From positions 19,772 through 83,771 of the forward strand of contig CAYRLG010000018.1 in NCBI GenBank assembly GCA_964425195.1: a stretch of 64,000 nt of DNA, in the 5' to 3' direction. This stretch comes from Desulfamplus sp964425195 (GTDB lineage: Bacteria; Desulfobacterota; Desulfobacteria; Desulfobacterales; Desulfobacteraceae). The notes below the pieces were generated by a model, which saw only the letters and a list, made by a program, of their open reading frames with translations, searched no databases and was not told the DNA's origin. Both the position numbers and the translations under genes were made by a program. Shown one piece after another: positions 8,172-16,822 of this stretch; positions within the stretch are counted from its first letter, which is position 1, and each line of letters opens with the position of its first letter.

Positions 8172-9620
8172 ATGGTAAATTTAGTTGAAATGCAAAGAGG
8201 GCTAAAGTGGCTTATCTCTTTTAGGGTTGTTTTTGCAATTATTTTAATAGGTTCTACCCTTGTATTTTCAACCAGTGAAGAGCTTCCGGTTGATTCAAGA
8301 CCCTTTGTTGCGGTCTATATCCTTGCTTTATTGATACTTTTCTTATCTGTAGTGTATGGGCTACTCTTCAAAAAATTTTCTACCAATCCACTTTTTACCT
8401 ATTTTCAACTAACGATCGACTCCTTTACAGTAAGTGCAATTATTTTCATTACAGGTGGATTTCACAGTATATTTACCTTTATCTATCTTGTAGTAATTAT
8501 TGCTGCCAGTATGCTTCTTTTTCGTAAAGGAAGCCTTATTGTTGCAACGATGTGTAGCCTTCAGTATGGAGTACTTATCGATTTAGAGTATTACGGTTTG
8601 ATTACACCTCTTGTTGTCAGTGGAAAGCTGTTCAATCAGGTTGAGTGGAATCACATTATATATAGAATTGTTATAGTTATGACATCATGCTTTGCTGTTG
8701 CTGTTTTAAGTGGTTTTTTAGCACTTCAGGCAAAAGTTGCTAAAAGAGATCTAAAGCTTATGGAAGATCATCTAAAAAGAGTTGAACGGATGGCAACAAT
8801 GGGAGAGCTTGCGGCTGGTATGGCACATGAGATAAAAAATCCTTTAGCATCTCTATCTGGCTCGATTCAGATGTTAAAAGATGATGCTACGCCCGGTAGC
8901 CCCAATTATAGACTTATGCAGATTGTTCTAAGAGAGACAGAGCGTTTAACAAGAATTGTAACTGATTTTCTTCTGTTTGCAAAACCTCAAACATCTAACT
9001 CTAAGAAGATATCTCTTGCACCTGAAATTGTTGAAACAATAAAGCTTTTTAGGCAGGAGGCACTCTGTCGTAATCTTTTGTCTCAAAGGAGTACAACTCA
9101 TAATGATAGCAATATATTATCTGTAAAAAGTGGGGGTTGCAATAATTGTAATAGCGATATCTCTGATAAAAACGCTTTATGCAGCAAGCAGATAGAGTTT
9201 GAGATCAATTTAGATGAATCTATCTTTTTTAATATCGATCCAGACCATTTTCGACAAATTTTGTGGAACCTTTTTAAAAATGCGTCTGAGGCAATATATA
9301 TTAAACAAAACAATATTATTGAAAATGAAATATATAATGGTATTGGCAAATCTGAGTTTAGAGGTTGGATAGTTATAAATCTTTTTAAAGCAAAAGATAA
9401 TAGGATATTTCTTAAAGTGAGTGATAATGGCTGTGGAATTAATCAAAACGATCTTGACTCGATATTTAACCCCTTTTTCACCACAAAATCCTATGGTACA
9501 GGACTTGGTCTCTCTATTATTCATAGACTTGTTGATTCGTATAATGGTTTGATAGGTGTTGAAAGTAATCTTGAATATGGTACAACTTTTACAGTTATTT
9601 TTCAGACAAACTTAAGTTAA
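8172..9620 (+). CDS. PilS-like membrane sensor histidine kinase
   Basis: A 482-residue kinase with about six N-terminal membrane segments (residues 15-190), then HisKA with phospho-acceptor His219 (AAGMAHEIKNPLASLSGSI) and HATPase_c (NLFKNASEA, DNGCGI, GTGLGLSII). This is the PilS/NtrB-like pattern and it follows pilC. PilS normally phosphorylates PilR, which drives sigma-54 transcription of pilin, but no pilR lies here. Between HisKA and HATPase_c is an unusual hydrophilic insert with Cys299, Cys323, Cys326 and Cys337, including a CNNC pair, which might bind a metal or sense redox; that is speculation. An AAGG precedes the ATG. Confidence 0.85.
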   Translation: MVNLVEMQRGLKWLISFRVVFAIILIGSTLVFSTSEELPVDSRPFVAVYILALLILFLSVVYGLLFKKFSTNPLFTYFQLTIDSFTVSAIIFITGGFHSIFTFIYLVVIIAASMLLFRKGSLIVATMCSLQYGVLIDLEYYGLITPLVVSGKLFNQVEWNHIIYRIVIVMTSCFAVAVLSGFLALQAKVAKRDLKLMEDHLKRVERMATMGELAAGMAHEIKNPLASLSGSIQMLKDDATPGSPNYRLMQIVLRETERLTRIVTDFLLFAKPQTSNSKKISLAPEIVETIKLFRQEALCRNLLSQRSTTHNDSNILSVKSGGCNNCNSDISDKNALCSKQIEFEINLDESIFFNIDPDHFRQILWNLFKNASEAIYIKQNNIIENEIYNGIGKSEFRGWIVINLFKAKDNRIFLKVSDNGCGINQNDLDSIFNPFFTTKSYGTGLGLSIIHRLVDSYNGLIGVESNLEYGTTFTVIFQTNLS

Positions 9621-9710
9621 CTGTATATCCTCTTTTCAAGCTCGATATCTATCTTTGGAATTAAATATTTCTAAGCGAGAAATTTGGCTAAAGTAAAGGA
9701 GGAGCTTACA

Positions 9711-10226
9711 ATGAAATTCAAAATTGGTTCGGGTTACGATGTCCACAGATTAGTGGGCGAAAGAAGACTTATAATTGGCGGAGTCAATATCCCTTTTGAC
9801 AGAGGTTTGCAGGGACATTCAGATGCAGATGTCCTTATCCATGCAATTTGTGATGCCATGCTTGGAGCAGCAGGACTTGGAGATATTGGGAGACATTTTC
9901 CTGACTCTGATCCAACTTATAAAAATATTTCAAGTATGATTCTTTTAAAACAGTGTGCTAATTTAATTGAGGAGCAAGGTTACTGTGTTGCCAATCTTGA
10001 CTGCACTATTATTGCACAAGCTCCCAAATTAGAAAAATATAAAAAGGAGATGGAGCATAAAATTGCGGCTACCATTGAAATATCACCAGAATCTGTTAAT
10101 GTAAAGGCAACTACAACTGAAGGTCTTGGCTTTGAAGGTAAAGGTGAGGGGATAGCTGCTCATGCTATAGTTTTAATAACAAAGATTTCCAGCTTGAATC
10201 TCAATGATAGAAGAGCAGCAGAATAA
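9711..10226 (+). CDS. ispF: 2-C-methyl-D-erythritol 2,4-cyclodiphosphate synthase
   Basis: The ATG at 9711 is preceded by a strong AAAGGAGGA at about 9695-9703 and gives a normal 171-residue IspF; a TTG at 9684 in the same frame is less likely. Metal ligands are in GSGYDVHRL (Asp10, His12) and a His lies in GHSDADVLIHAI. The C-terminal motif VNVKATTTEGLGFEGKGEGIAAHA is typical. The enzyme closes CDP-methylerythritol 2-phosphate to the cyclic diphosphate in the MEP isoprenoid pathway. cysS follows after 32 bases, a common pairing in many bacteria. Confidence 0.97.
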   Translation: MKFKIGSGYDVHRLVGERRLIIGGVNIPFDRGLQGHSDADVLIHAICDAMLGAAGLGDIGRHFPDSDPTYKNISSMILLKQCANLIEEQGYCVANLDCTIIAQAPKLEKYKKEMEHKIAATIEISPESVNVKATTTEGLGFEGKGEGIAAHAIVLITKISSLNLNDRRAAE

Positions 10227-10258
10227 CTTTTCAACGTAAATTTTAGGATAAAAAATAT

Positions 10259-11755
10259 ATGAGCTTAAAAATTTATAACACATTAACTGGGAAAAAAGAG
10301 CCTTTTGTCTCTATACAACCTGGAAAAGTTGGTATGTATGTCTGCGGTCCCACAGTTTATGATACAAGCCATATTGGTCACGCCCGCTCTGTGGTGATAT
10401 TTGATGTTATTTTTCGATGGCTTAAAGAGTCTGGTTATGATGTTTGTTATGTTAGGAATTTCACTGACGTAGATGACAAGATCATCAAGAGAGCAAACGA
10501 AACTGGCAAAGATCCGATAGAGATATCAGAAAAATATATCAAAGAGTTTCACAACGAGATGGATGCTCTCAATGTTCTTAGACCTACTATTGAACCTAAA
10601 GCTACTGAGCATATTGAAGATATTATCAATTTTATCCAGATGCTAATTGAAAAAGGTAAAGCCTACTATGTACAAGGCAGTGATGTCTTTTTCTCTATTG
10701 AATCTTATGAAGGATATGGAAAATTATCTGGCAGAAATCCTGATGATATGATTGCAGGAGCAAGAGTTGCTGTAGATGAAAATAAAAGAAATCCAATGGA
10801 CTTTACACTCTGGAAACCAGCAAAATCAGGAGAACCTGCATGGGAAAGCCCTTGGGGACCAGGAAGACCGGGCTGGCATATCGAATGTTCTGCAATGAGC
10901 AACCGATATTTAGGTCAAAGTTTTGATATACATGGAGGCGGAAAGGATCTTATTTTTCCTCACCATGAAAACGAAATTGCTCAATCTGAAGCTCTATTTG
11001 GAAAGCAGTTTGTTAAGTACTGGATTCACAACGGTTTTGTCGATATTAATAACGAAAAAATGTCTAAATCTCTTGGTAACTTTACCATGATAAAAGATGT
11101 TCTTGTAAAGTATCACCCTGAAGTTATAAGACTCTTTTTGCTCTCAAAACACTACAGAAGCCCAATTGATTACAACGAAAATTCAATGGATGAGATTATA
11201 TCAAGTTTAGATAAAATATATACGTTTTTAGAGCGTGCATCTAAAGCTGGAGTCTCTCTATCTTGTTACAATGCTTCTAACATTGAGTTAAAAGATAGAT
11301 ATTGTAGCCAAGGAGAGTCATGGAGAGCTTTTAAAGAGGATATGGATGATGATTTCAACTCTGCAAGAGGAATTGCAACTATATTTGATACTGTAAAGAG
11401 AGGCAACAAGCTCCTTGATAAAAGTGAGCACTCCTCTGGAACTACCAACAAAGAGTCCATATCATCGGAAACTACCCAAAAGTTATCAATAATTGTTACT
11501 GACCTTTATAAGATGGGCAATATACTTGGTATTATCTCACAATCTCCTGAATCTTATTTTAAAGCAAAAAAAGAGGCAGCTCTTGCTGATAGTTCAATTG
11601 ATCCTAAAATGGTTGATAAGCTCGTTATGGAGCGAACAGAGGCAAGAAGAGCTAAAAATTTTGCAAGAGCGGATGAGATAAGAGCACAGCTTGATGCAAT
11701 GAATATAATTTTGGAAGATGGGGCTGGTAGAACAACATGGAAATTTGGTCAGTAA
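10259..11755 (+). CDS. cysS: Cysteinyl-tRNA synthetase (canonical copy)
   Basis: A 498-residue class I synthetase of standard length. The zinc Cys29 lies in CGPTVYD, followed by intact HIGH at 38-41. The other zinc ligands are in WHIECSAMS and FPHHENEIAQS. KMSKS is intact at about 267-271 (NNEKMSKSLGNF). The C-terminal helical tRNA-binding part ends with the usual RTEARRAKNFARADEIR. It charges tRNA-Cys and follows ispF. It is the reference for the degenerate CysRS-like domain of the fusion gene at 31.5-33.9 kb. Confidence 0.98.
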   Translation: MSLKIYNTLTGKKEPFVSIQPGKVGMYVCGPTVYDTSHIGHARSVVIFDVIFRWLKESGYDVCYVRNFTDVDDKIIKRANETGKDPIEISEKYIKEFHNEMDALNVLRPTIEPKATEHIEDIINFIQMLIEKGKAYYVQGSDVFFSIESYEGYGKLSGRNPDDMIAGARVAVDENKRNPMDFTLWKPAKSGEPAWESPWGPGRPGWHIECSAMSNRYLGQSFDIHGGGKDLIFPHHENEIAQSEALFGKQFVKYWIHNGFVDINNEKMSKSLGNFTMIKDVLVKYHPEVIRLFLLSKHYRSPIDYNENSMDEIISSLDKIYTFLERASKAGVSLSCYNASNIELKDRYCSQGESWRAFKEDMDDDFNSARGIATIFDTVKRGNKLLDKSEHSSGTTNKESISSETTQKLSIIVTDLYKMGNILGIISQSPESYFKAKKEAALADSSIDPKMVDKLVMERTEARRAKNFARADEIRAQLDAMNIILEDGAGRTTWKFGQ

Positions 11756-11820
11756 TTATTTGACAAGCAAACCAAACAACATAACAGATGACATAACGAC
11801 AATACTACATTGATAATTTT

Positions 11821-12738
11821 GTGAAAAATAAAATAGTTATTATATGCGGTCCCACAGGAGTTGGAAAGACTGGTTTTGCCATTGAGCTTGCTAAAAGATT
11901 TAATGGAGAGATAATTGGAGCAGATTCCATGCAAATATATAAATATATGGATATTGGAACTGCTAAACCTAACAAGATAGAGCGTGAGCTTGCCAAGCAT
12001 CATCTAATTGATTTTGTTGAACCAGATAAAGAGTTTGATGCTGGAAAATATATGAAAACAGCAGATTCAGCAATAAATGATATCTATTGTCGAGCAAGAC
12101 TTCCAATTGTTGTTGGGGGAACAGGCTTTTATATCAAAGCACTTCTTTACGGACTTTTTAGGGATAGAAGAGTAAATACAGATATTATTAATAGACTTGA
12201 GCAAGAGATAGCTCAAAAGGGAAGTGAAGTTTTACACCAAAAACTTGCTATTGTTGATCCAGAAGCTGCGCAGCGGATTCATCCAAATGATGGTTTTAGA
12301 GTTGTTCGAGCACTTGAAGTTGTTGAAGTTACAGGTAAGCCTATATCAGAGTTTCACAATGAACATAATTTCTCTTCACAACGATACACTTCTCTTAAAA
12401 TAGCTCTTCACATGGATAGAGCTGAACTCTACAATCGTATAGAAATGCGTGTTAATATGATGATTGAGCAAGGATTTGTTGAGGAGGTAAAATCACTTAT
12501 TAGTAGGGGGTATGGCTGCGAACTTAAATCAATGCAATCAATTGGTTATCGCCATATATGTGATTTCTTATCTGGTAATATGCCGTGGGACGAGACTATA
12601 GGTCTTTTTAAACGTGATACAAGAAGATATGCCAAACGTCAGCTTACCTGGTTTAGACAGGATAAGGATATTATTTGGCTTACTCCTGATAATTCTGGTG
12701 AGGCTGAAAAGTTGATAAAAAAATTTATTCAATCGTGA
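11821..12738 (+). CDS. miaA: tRNA dimethylallyltransferase
   Basis: A 305-residue MiaA with P-loop CGPTGVGKT near residue 9, the DSMQIYKYMDIGTAKP motif, HHLID and VVGGTGFYIKALLYG. It adds the dimethylallyl group from DMAPP to A37 of tRNAs that read UNN codons, and so uses the isoprenoid product of the pathway that includes ispF upstream. The start is GTG at 11821; I see no good ribosome-binding site just before it. Confidence 0.96.
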   Translation: MKNKIVIICGPTGVGKTGFAIELAKRFNGEIIGADSMQIYKYMDIGTAKPNKIERELAKHHLIDFVEPDKEFDAGKYMKTADSAINDIYCRARLPIVVGGTGFYIKALLYGLFRDRRVNTDIINRLEQEIAQKGSEVLHQKLAIVDPEAAQRIHPNDGFRVVRALEVVEVTGKPISEFHNEHNFSSQRYTSLKIALHMDRAELYNRIEMRVNMMIEQGFVEEVKSLISRGYGCELKSMQSIGYRHICDFLSGNMPWDETIGLFKRDTRRYAKRQLTWFRQDKDIIWLTPDNSGEAEKLIKKFIQS

Positions 12739-12803
12739 TAATATCTGTTCTATCTCTCTTCTATTTTATCTTTTTAATACACTATAATAAATGGATATAT
12801 TTT

Positions 12804-14414
12804 ATGACTCCTAAAAATAGACTACCTTTTTTGTTTATTACAATCATATCTATTACTCTATCTGTTTTATGCACCTCATGTAGTCAGTTGTCCTATACTA
12901 CTACTTCTGACTTACCCAAAAGAGATAAACAGCATAAATTAGATCAAATAATGGGAGATAAACACATTAAACACTCTTCTTATGCTGATATTGAGCAGAA
13001 GGGAGACGCTGAAATAAAAGCAGGAAATTATAGAACTGCATTAAATATCTATAACAGTCTGATGTCAAAATATTCTGAACAAGAAAAGAAGAGGCTACTT
13101 GCTAAAATAGAAGCTTTGCTATCTATAATGAAAACCAGTGATTTAGAACTTGTACTAAAATCAAGTAAAAATATGATTCCTGAACCTATGCTTTTATATC
13201 GAATTGGAATGAACTATACAAAGCAACATAATAACAAAAAGGCAAAAGAGATTCTAACTCAATTTGTCTCAAAATATCCTGATGATTCTCGTATAAAAGA
13301 TGTCCAAAACATCTTAAATGAGATTGCACAGAGGACTTTTCAGAGAAATACTATTGGGTGTATGCTACCTCTTTCTGGAAAATATCAGGTATTTGGAAAG
13401 CAGGCTTTAAGAGGGGTTCAGATGGCTCTTCAGGATATGAGGGCTTTATACAGCGGTGAAGAGATTATATTTATCGTTAAAGATACTGAATCAAAAGACG
13501 ATAAGGCTGTAGCTATTGTTCAAGAGCTTGCAGATGCCGGTGTTGCTGCAATTGCAGGACCTATGATTACATCAGAAGCAGCGGCAAAAGAGGCACAAAA
13601 ATATGAAATTCCTATGATCTGCATGTCACAAAAAAGTGAAGTGACAACTACTGGAGACTATATATTCTCTAATTTCATCACCCCTGAAATGCAGATAAAA
13701 GGGCTTGTTTCTCATGCAATAGATATTCTTGGAATAAAGAGTTTTGCCATGCTCTCTCCAAATGACAAGTATGGTCAAACATTTGCAACTCTTTTTAGAC
13801 AGGCAGTAATACAATCAGGTGGAGAGATAGTATTTGTTGAGGTTTATCGTGAGAATCAAACAGATTTTTCAAGTGCAATCAAAAGATTAGCATCTCTTGA
13901 ACCACAACAACCATCAGACTCACCAGTTGAAAACCAACCAACGACTGCTATATTTATACCAGATTCACCCACAATGGTTGCATTAATTCTACCTCAACTT
14001 ATCTATTACAGTGTTAAAGAGACCTATCTTCTTGGAACAAATATCTGGCATAACAGTGCTCTTTTGAAAATATCAAAAGAGCATATACGTAATGCTATAA
14101 TTACAGATGGTTTTTTTGCTAAAAGCAGAAGAGCTGAAACTGTCAATTTTGCAGAGGCGTTTAAAAATATATATGGGGAATATCCAGGATTTATTGAAGC
14201 TATTGCATACGATACTGCATCAATACTTATTAAAACATCAATGGATAAAGATATTACTTCCAGAGAGGCTCTTAAAAAAGCCCTTGCCGGTAACACAATC
14301 CACAATGGTGTTACCGGAGAGACAATTTTTGAACTAAATGGAAATGTCCGTAAAGAGCTTTTTTTTATTACAGTAGAAAATAACTCATTTGTGGAGATAA
14401 GCCGGAACAATTAA
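12804..14414 (+). CDS. LpoA-like lipoprotein: TPR-like helices plus periplasmic binding fold
   Basis: The frame is open from a GTG overlapping the miaA stop, but the ATG at 12804 gives a good lipoprotein signal with a lipobox-like CTSC (Cys26). Residues about 60-180 are helical and TPR-like (EIKAGNYRTALNIYNSLM; KEILTQFVSKYPDD). The rest is a type I periplasmic binding fold (NTIGCMLPLSGKYQVFGKQALRGVQMALQD; IAGPMITSEAAAKEAQ). This is the layout of penicillin-binding-protein activators of the LpoA/YraM kind. A role in activating peptidoglycan synthesis is inferred from this resemblance. It converges on the phosphofructokinase gene with a 4-base overlap of the stops. Confidence 0.75.
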   Translation: MTPKNRLPFLFITIISITLSVLCTSCSQLSYTTTSDLPKRDKQHKLDQIMGDKHIKHSSYADIEQKGDAEIKAGNYRTALNIYNSLMSKYSEQEKKRLLAKIEALLSIMKTSDLELVLKSSKNMIPEPMLLYRIGMNYTKQHNNKKAKEILTQFVSKYPDDSRIKDVQNILNEIAQRTFQRNTIGCMLPLSGKYQVFGKQALRGVQMALQDMRALYSGEEIIFIVKDTESKDDKAVAIVQELADAGVAAIAGPMITSEAAAKEAQKYEIPMICMSQKSEVTTTGDYIFSNFITPEMQIKGLVSHAIDILGIKSFAMLSPNDKYGQTFATLFRQAVIQSGGEIVFVEVYRENQTDFSSAIKRLASLEPQQPSDSPVENQPTTAIFIPDSPTMVALILPQLIYYSVKETYLLGTNIWHNSALLKISKEHIRNAIITDGFFAKSRRAETVNFAEAFKNIYGEYPGFIEAIAYDTASILIKTSMDKDITSREALKKALAGNTIHNGVTGETIFELNGNVRKELFFITVENNSFVEISRNN

Positions 14415-15733
14415 CTTGTAAGCGATCCCTGTCCCGTAGATTCAAGGACAGATTGCCACAATTTTCCATCTGGATCCACATTTTTACGTTTACCAGCAGA
14501 TGCATCCATTGGAATATGAACATAGTTGTTATTCCAGTAACTTATCAACAGTTTAGTTTTACCAGCCATTCCTGCATGAACAGCATCTCGTCCTAAAAAA
14601 CCACAGAAAACACTATCATTGGCATTTGCTGGTAAACTTCTGATCATATAGCTTGGATCGATATACTTAAGGGTTATTGTAATCTCTTTTTTATCAAAAA
14701 AGTTAGATATCTCAGTTTTAAGAAACAGACCAATATCTTTAAGTTTGATATTTCCAGAGGGATCGTACTCTGTTTTTTGCTCCGTAAAAAATTTTTGACC
14801 AGCTCCCTCTGCAACTACAATTACAGCATGTTTTCGCTCCATAAGCCTCTTTTCAAGAGCTGCCAAAAAGCCAGATTCGCCATAGAGATCAATGTCAATT
14901 TCAGGTATAAGAACAAAATTAGCATCCTGTTGAGCAAGGGCTGCTGTTGCTGCAAGAAAGCCAGCATGACGCCCCATAAGTTTTATAAGCCCAATACCAT
15001 AAGGATATCCTTCGGCTTCATTATGTGCCCCTTTAATGGCATTTGTAGCTATATCTACAGCAGTATCAAACCCAAAGGTTTTGGACACAAGATATATATC
15101 ATTGTCAATTGTTTTTGGTATTACAACAACACTTATCTTAAGATTCCTATCATTTATAACATCTGCTATTTTGTTGGCAGCAACAAGAGTTCCATCGCCT
15201 CCTACCATAAATAGTATTCCGATATTCATTCTTTCCAAACAGTCAACCACTGCACCAATATCTTGCGTGCCACGAGATGAGCCAAGAATAGTACCTCCTG
15301 TATCCAAAATATTAGATACTACATTAGGAGTAAGCTCAATCACATCGTGTCCATATTCAGGGATAAAACCTTGAAGTCCATATTTAATTCCATAAATATT
15401 TCTGACACCATAGCAGTGGTAAAGTTCTAAAACAACTGAACGGATAATATCGTTAAGTCCCGGGCACAATCCTCCGCAGGTTACAATGGCACATTTAAGT
15501 TTATTTGGATCAAAATAGATTTTTTCTCTTGGACCTGCCATCTCAAAACTTGGGATCTCAATATTATTTTTAAAATTGTACAATATAGATTCATGGTCCA
15601 CAATGGCTATAACTCTATCACTATCTTTGACAAAGCGGTTTGTGTATCCTCCTTTTACTCTCCCTTTTAAAGGCGAAGATATCTTAGCCTCTCCGAGTGT
15701 CTGTATTTGGGTGTTTAGATTGATAATATCCAT
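14411..15733 (-). CDS. 6-phosphofructokinase, ATP-type
   Basis: A 440-residue PFK of the longer, plant-like group, with TCGGLCPGLND near 86, GTILGSSRGTQD, GGDGT at 178-182, PKTIDND at 206-212, and MGRHAGFLAA. In this family the Gly in GGDGT (rather than Asp in GGDD) indicates ATP as donor; the Lys in PKTIDND is found in both groups. It phosphorylates fructose 6-phosphate in glycolysis. The N-terminal 75 residues are an extension without recognised motif. The start ATG has AAGGATT upstream. kdsD and a GlmS relative, also sugar-phosphate enzymes, lie upstream in the same direction. Confidence 0.9.
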   Translation of the reverse strand: MDIINLNTQIQTLGEAKISSPLKGRVKGGYTNRFVKDSDRVIAIVDHESILYNFKNNIEIPSFEMAGPREKIYFDPNKLKCAIVTCGGLCPGLNDIIRSVVLELYHCYGVRNIYGIKYGLQGFIPEYGHDVIELTPNVVSNILDTGGTILGSSRGTQDIGAVVDCLERMNIGILFMVGGDGTLVAANKIADVINDRNLKISVVVIPKTIDNDIYLVSKTFGFDTAVDIATNAIKGAHNEAEGYPYGIGLIKLMGRHAGFLAATAALAQQDANFVLIPEIDIDLYGESGFLAALEKRLMERKHAVIVVAEGAGQKFFTEQKTEYDPSGNIKLKDIGLFLKTEISNFFDKKEITITLKYIDPSYMIRSLPANANDSVFCGFLGRDAVHAGMAGKTKLLISYWNNNYVHIPMDASAGKRKNVDPDGKLWQSVLESTGQGSLTS

Positions 15734-15766
15734 TACTTAATCCTTCATCATCTATTTTGAAAAAAA

Positions 15767-16786
15767 TTATCCAGTAAATTTAAATGCACCTTTTCCAAGT
15801 ATATCATGCAAATGTAGAATGCCAACAAGGCAGTTTTGAGAATCTGTAACTGGAAGAATAGTTATTTGGTGTTGCTCCATAATATTTAACGCATCATAAA
15901 GAGGGAGTTCTGGAGCAATAACATGTGGCTTTTTTGTCATCACTTGTTCAACATTTGTGCTATTAAAGTCAAATATTATGTTATTTCCGCTACTATTATT
16001 TATCAAAGAGCTGTTCTTTGCAATACTGTGTCTTATATCTCCATCAGTTATGATTCCTACTAATCTGTTGTTACTTTCAAGTATAAATACAGCACCAAGT
16101 TTGAATCTATCCATTTGAGCTATAGCTTCAGATAGAAATGCACCAGACGACACAGATGGTATAGTTTCATTAGACAGATTAGAGAACATAATCTCTCCAA
16201 CCATACATGAAAGTCTCTGTCCAAGGATCCCACCTGGATGCGATTTTTTGAAATCACTTACTTTAAAATGTTTTTTGTTTATAAGTACTACAGCAAGAGC
16301 ATCTCCCATAGCAAGTTGAGCAGTCGTGCTGCAAGTTGGGGCAAGTCCTAACGGACAAGCCTCTTTTTCTACTCCAGTATCTATTACAATATCGCATCTT
16401 TTAGCCATTGTAGAGTTGGGATTGCCTGTAAATGCAATCATAGGACAACCAAGAGATCGGATGGATGGCAACAACATATTTAACTCACCAGTCTCTCCAC
16501 TGTTTGAAATAGCAATAAACACATCATCTTTAGAAACCATACCAAGATCGCCGTGCATTGCCTCTACAGGGTGAAGAAACATAGCATTTGTCCCGGTACT
16601 GCAAAGAGTTGCAACAATCTTTCTGCCAATTAAACCCGACTTTCCAATACCTGAAATAACAACTCTACCTGTAGAGCCACAGATAACTTCAACCATCTGC
16701 TCAAAATTGTCTCCAATTTTTTCTGTTAGATGGAGAATACTATCTGCCTCCTGCTTTAATACATTTATTGCTTCATCAATAATCAT
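15767..16786 (-). CDS. kdsD: D-arabinose-5-phosphate isomerase (SIS plus two CBS)
   Basis: Residues 1-200 form a SIS domain (VVISGIGKSGLIGRKIVATLCSTG; FLHPVEAMHGDLGMV; AISNSGETGELNMLLP), followed by two CBS motifs (MFSNLSNETIPSV..., VMTKKPHVIAPELPLYDAL). This is the KdsD/KpsF/GutQ architecture. The enzyme turns ribulose 5-phosphate into arabinose 5-phosphate, the first step of Kdo synthesis for lipopolysaccharide. I prefer the ATG at 16786 (MIIDEAINVLKQEADSI) to the TTG at 16804, because family members begin near this helix. A low-complexity Ser/Asn loop (SLINNSSGNNIIFDFNSTN) splits the CBS pair. Confidence 0.93.
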   Translation of the reverse strand: MIIDEAINVLKQEADSILHLTEKIGDNFEQMVEVICGSTGRVVISGIGKSGLIGRKIVATLCSTGTNAMFLHPVEAMHGDLGMVSKDDVFIAISNSGETGELNMLLPSIRSLGCPMIAFTGNPNSTMAKRCDIVIDTGVEKEACPLGLAPTCSTTAQLAMGDALAVVLINKKHFKVSDFKKSHPGGILGQRLSCMVGEIMFSNLSNETIPSVSSGAFLSEAIAQMDRFKLGAVFILESNNRLVGIITDGDIRHSIAKNSSLINNSSGNNIIFDFNSTNVEQVMTKKPHVIAPELPLYDALNIMEQHQITILPVTDSQNCLVGILHLHDILGKGAFKFTG

Positions 16787-16822
16787 GCTTATCAACTTAT
16801 TCAAATTTAATATTTTATCTTG

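Noticed and set aside
9210..9524. Minus-strand ORF of 104 codons within the PilS-like kinase
   Set aside because: Overlaps HATPase_c coding sequence on the other strand; looks like a shadow.
14777..15214. Plus-strand ORF of 145 codons within phosphofructokinase
   Set aside because: It lies antisense to a gene with all PFK motifs, and its translation shows no domain.
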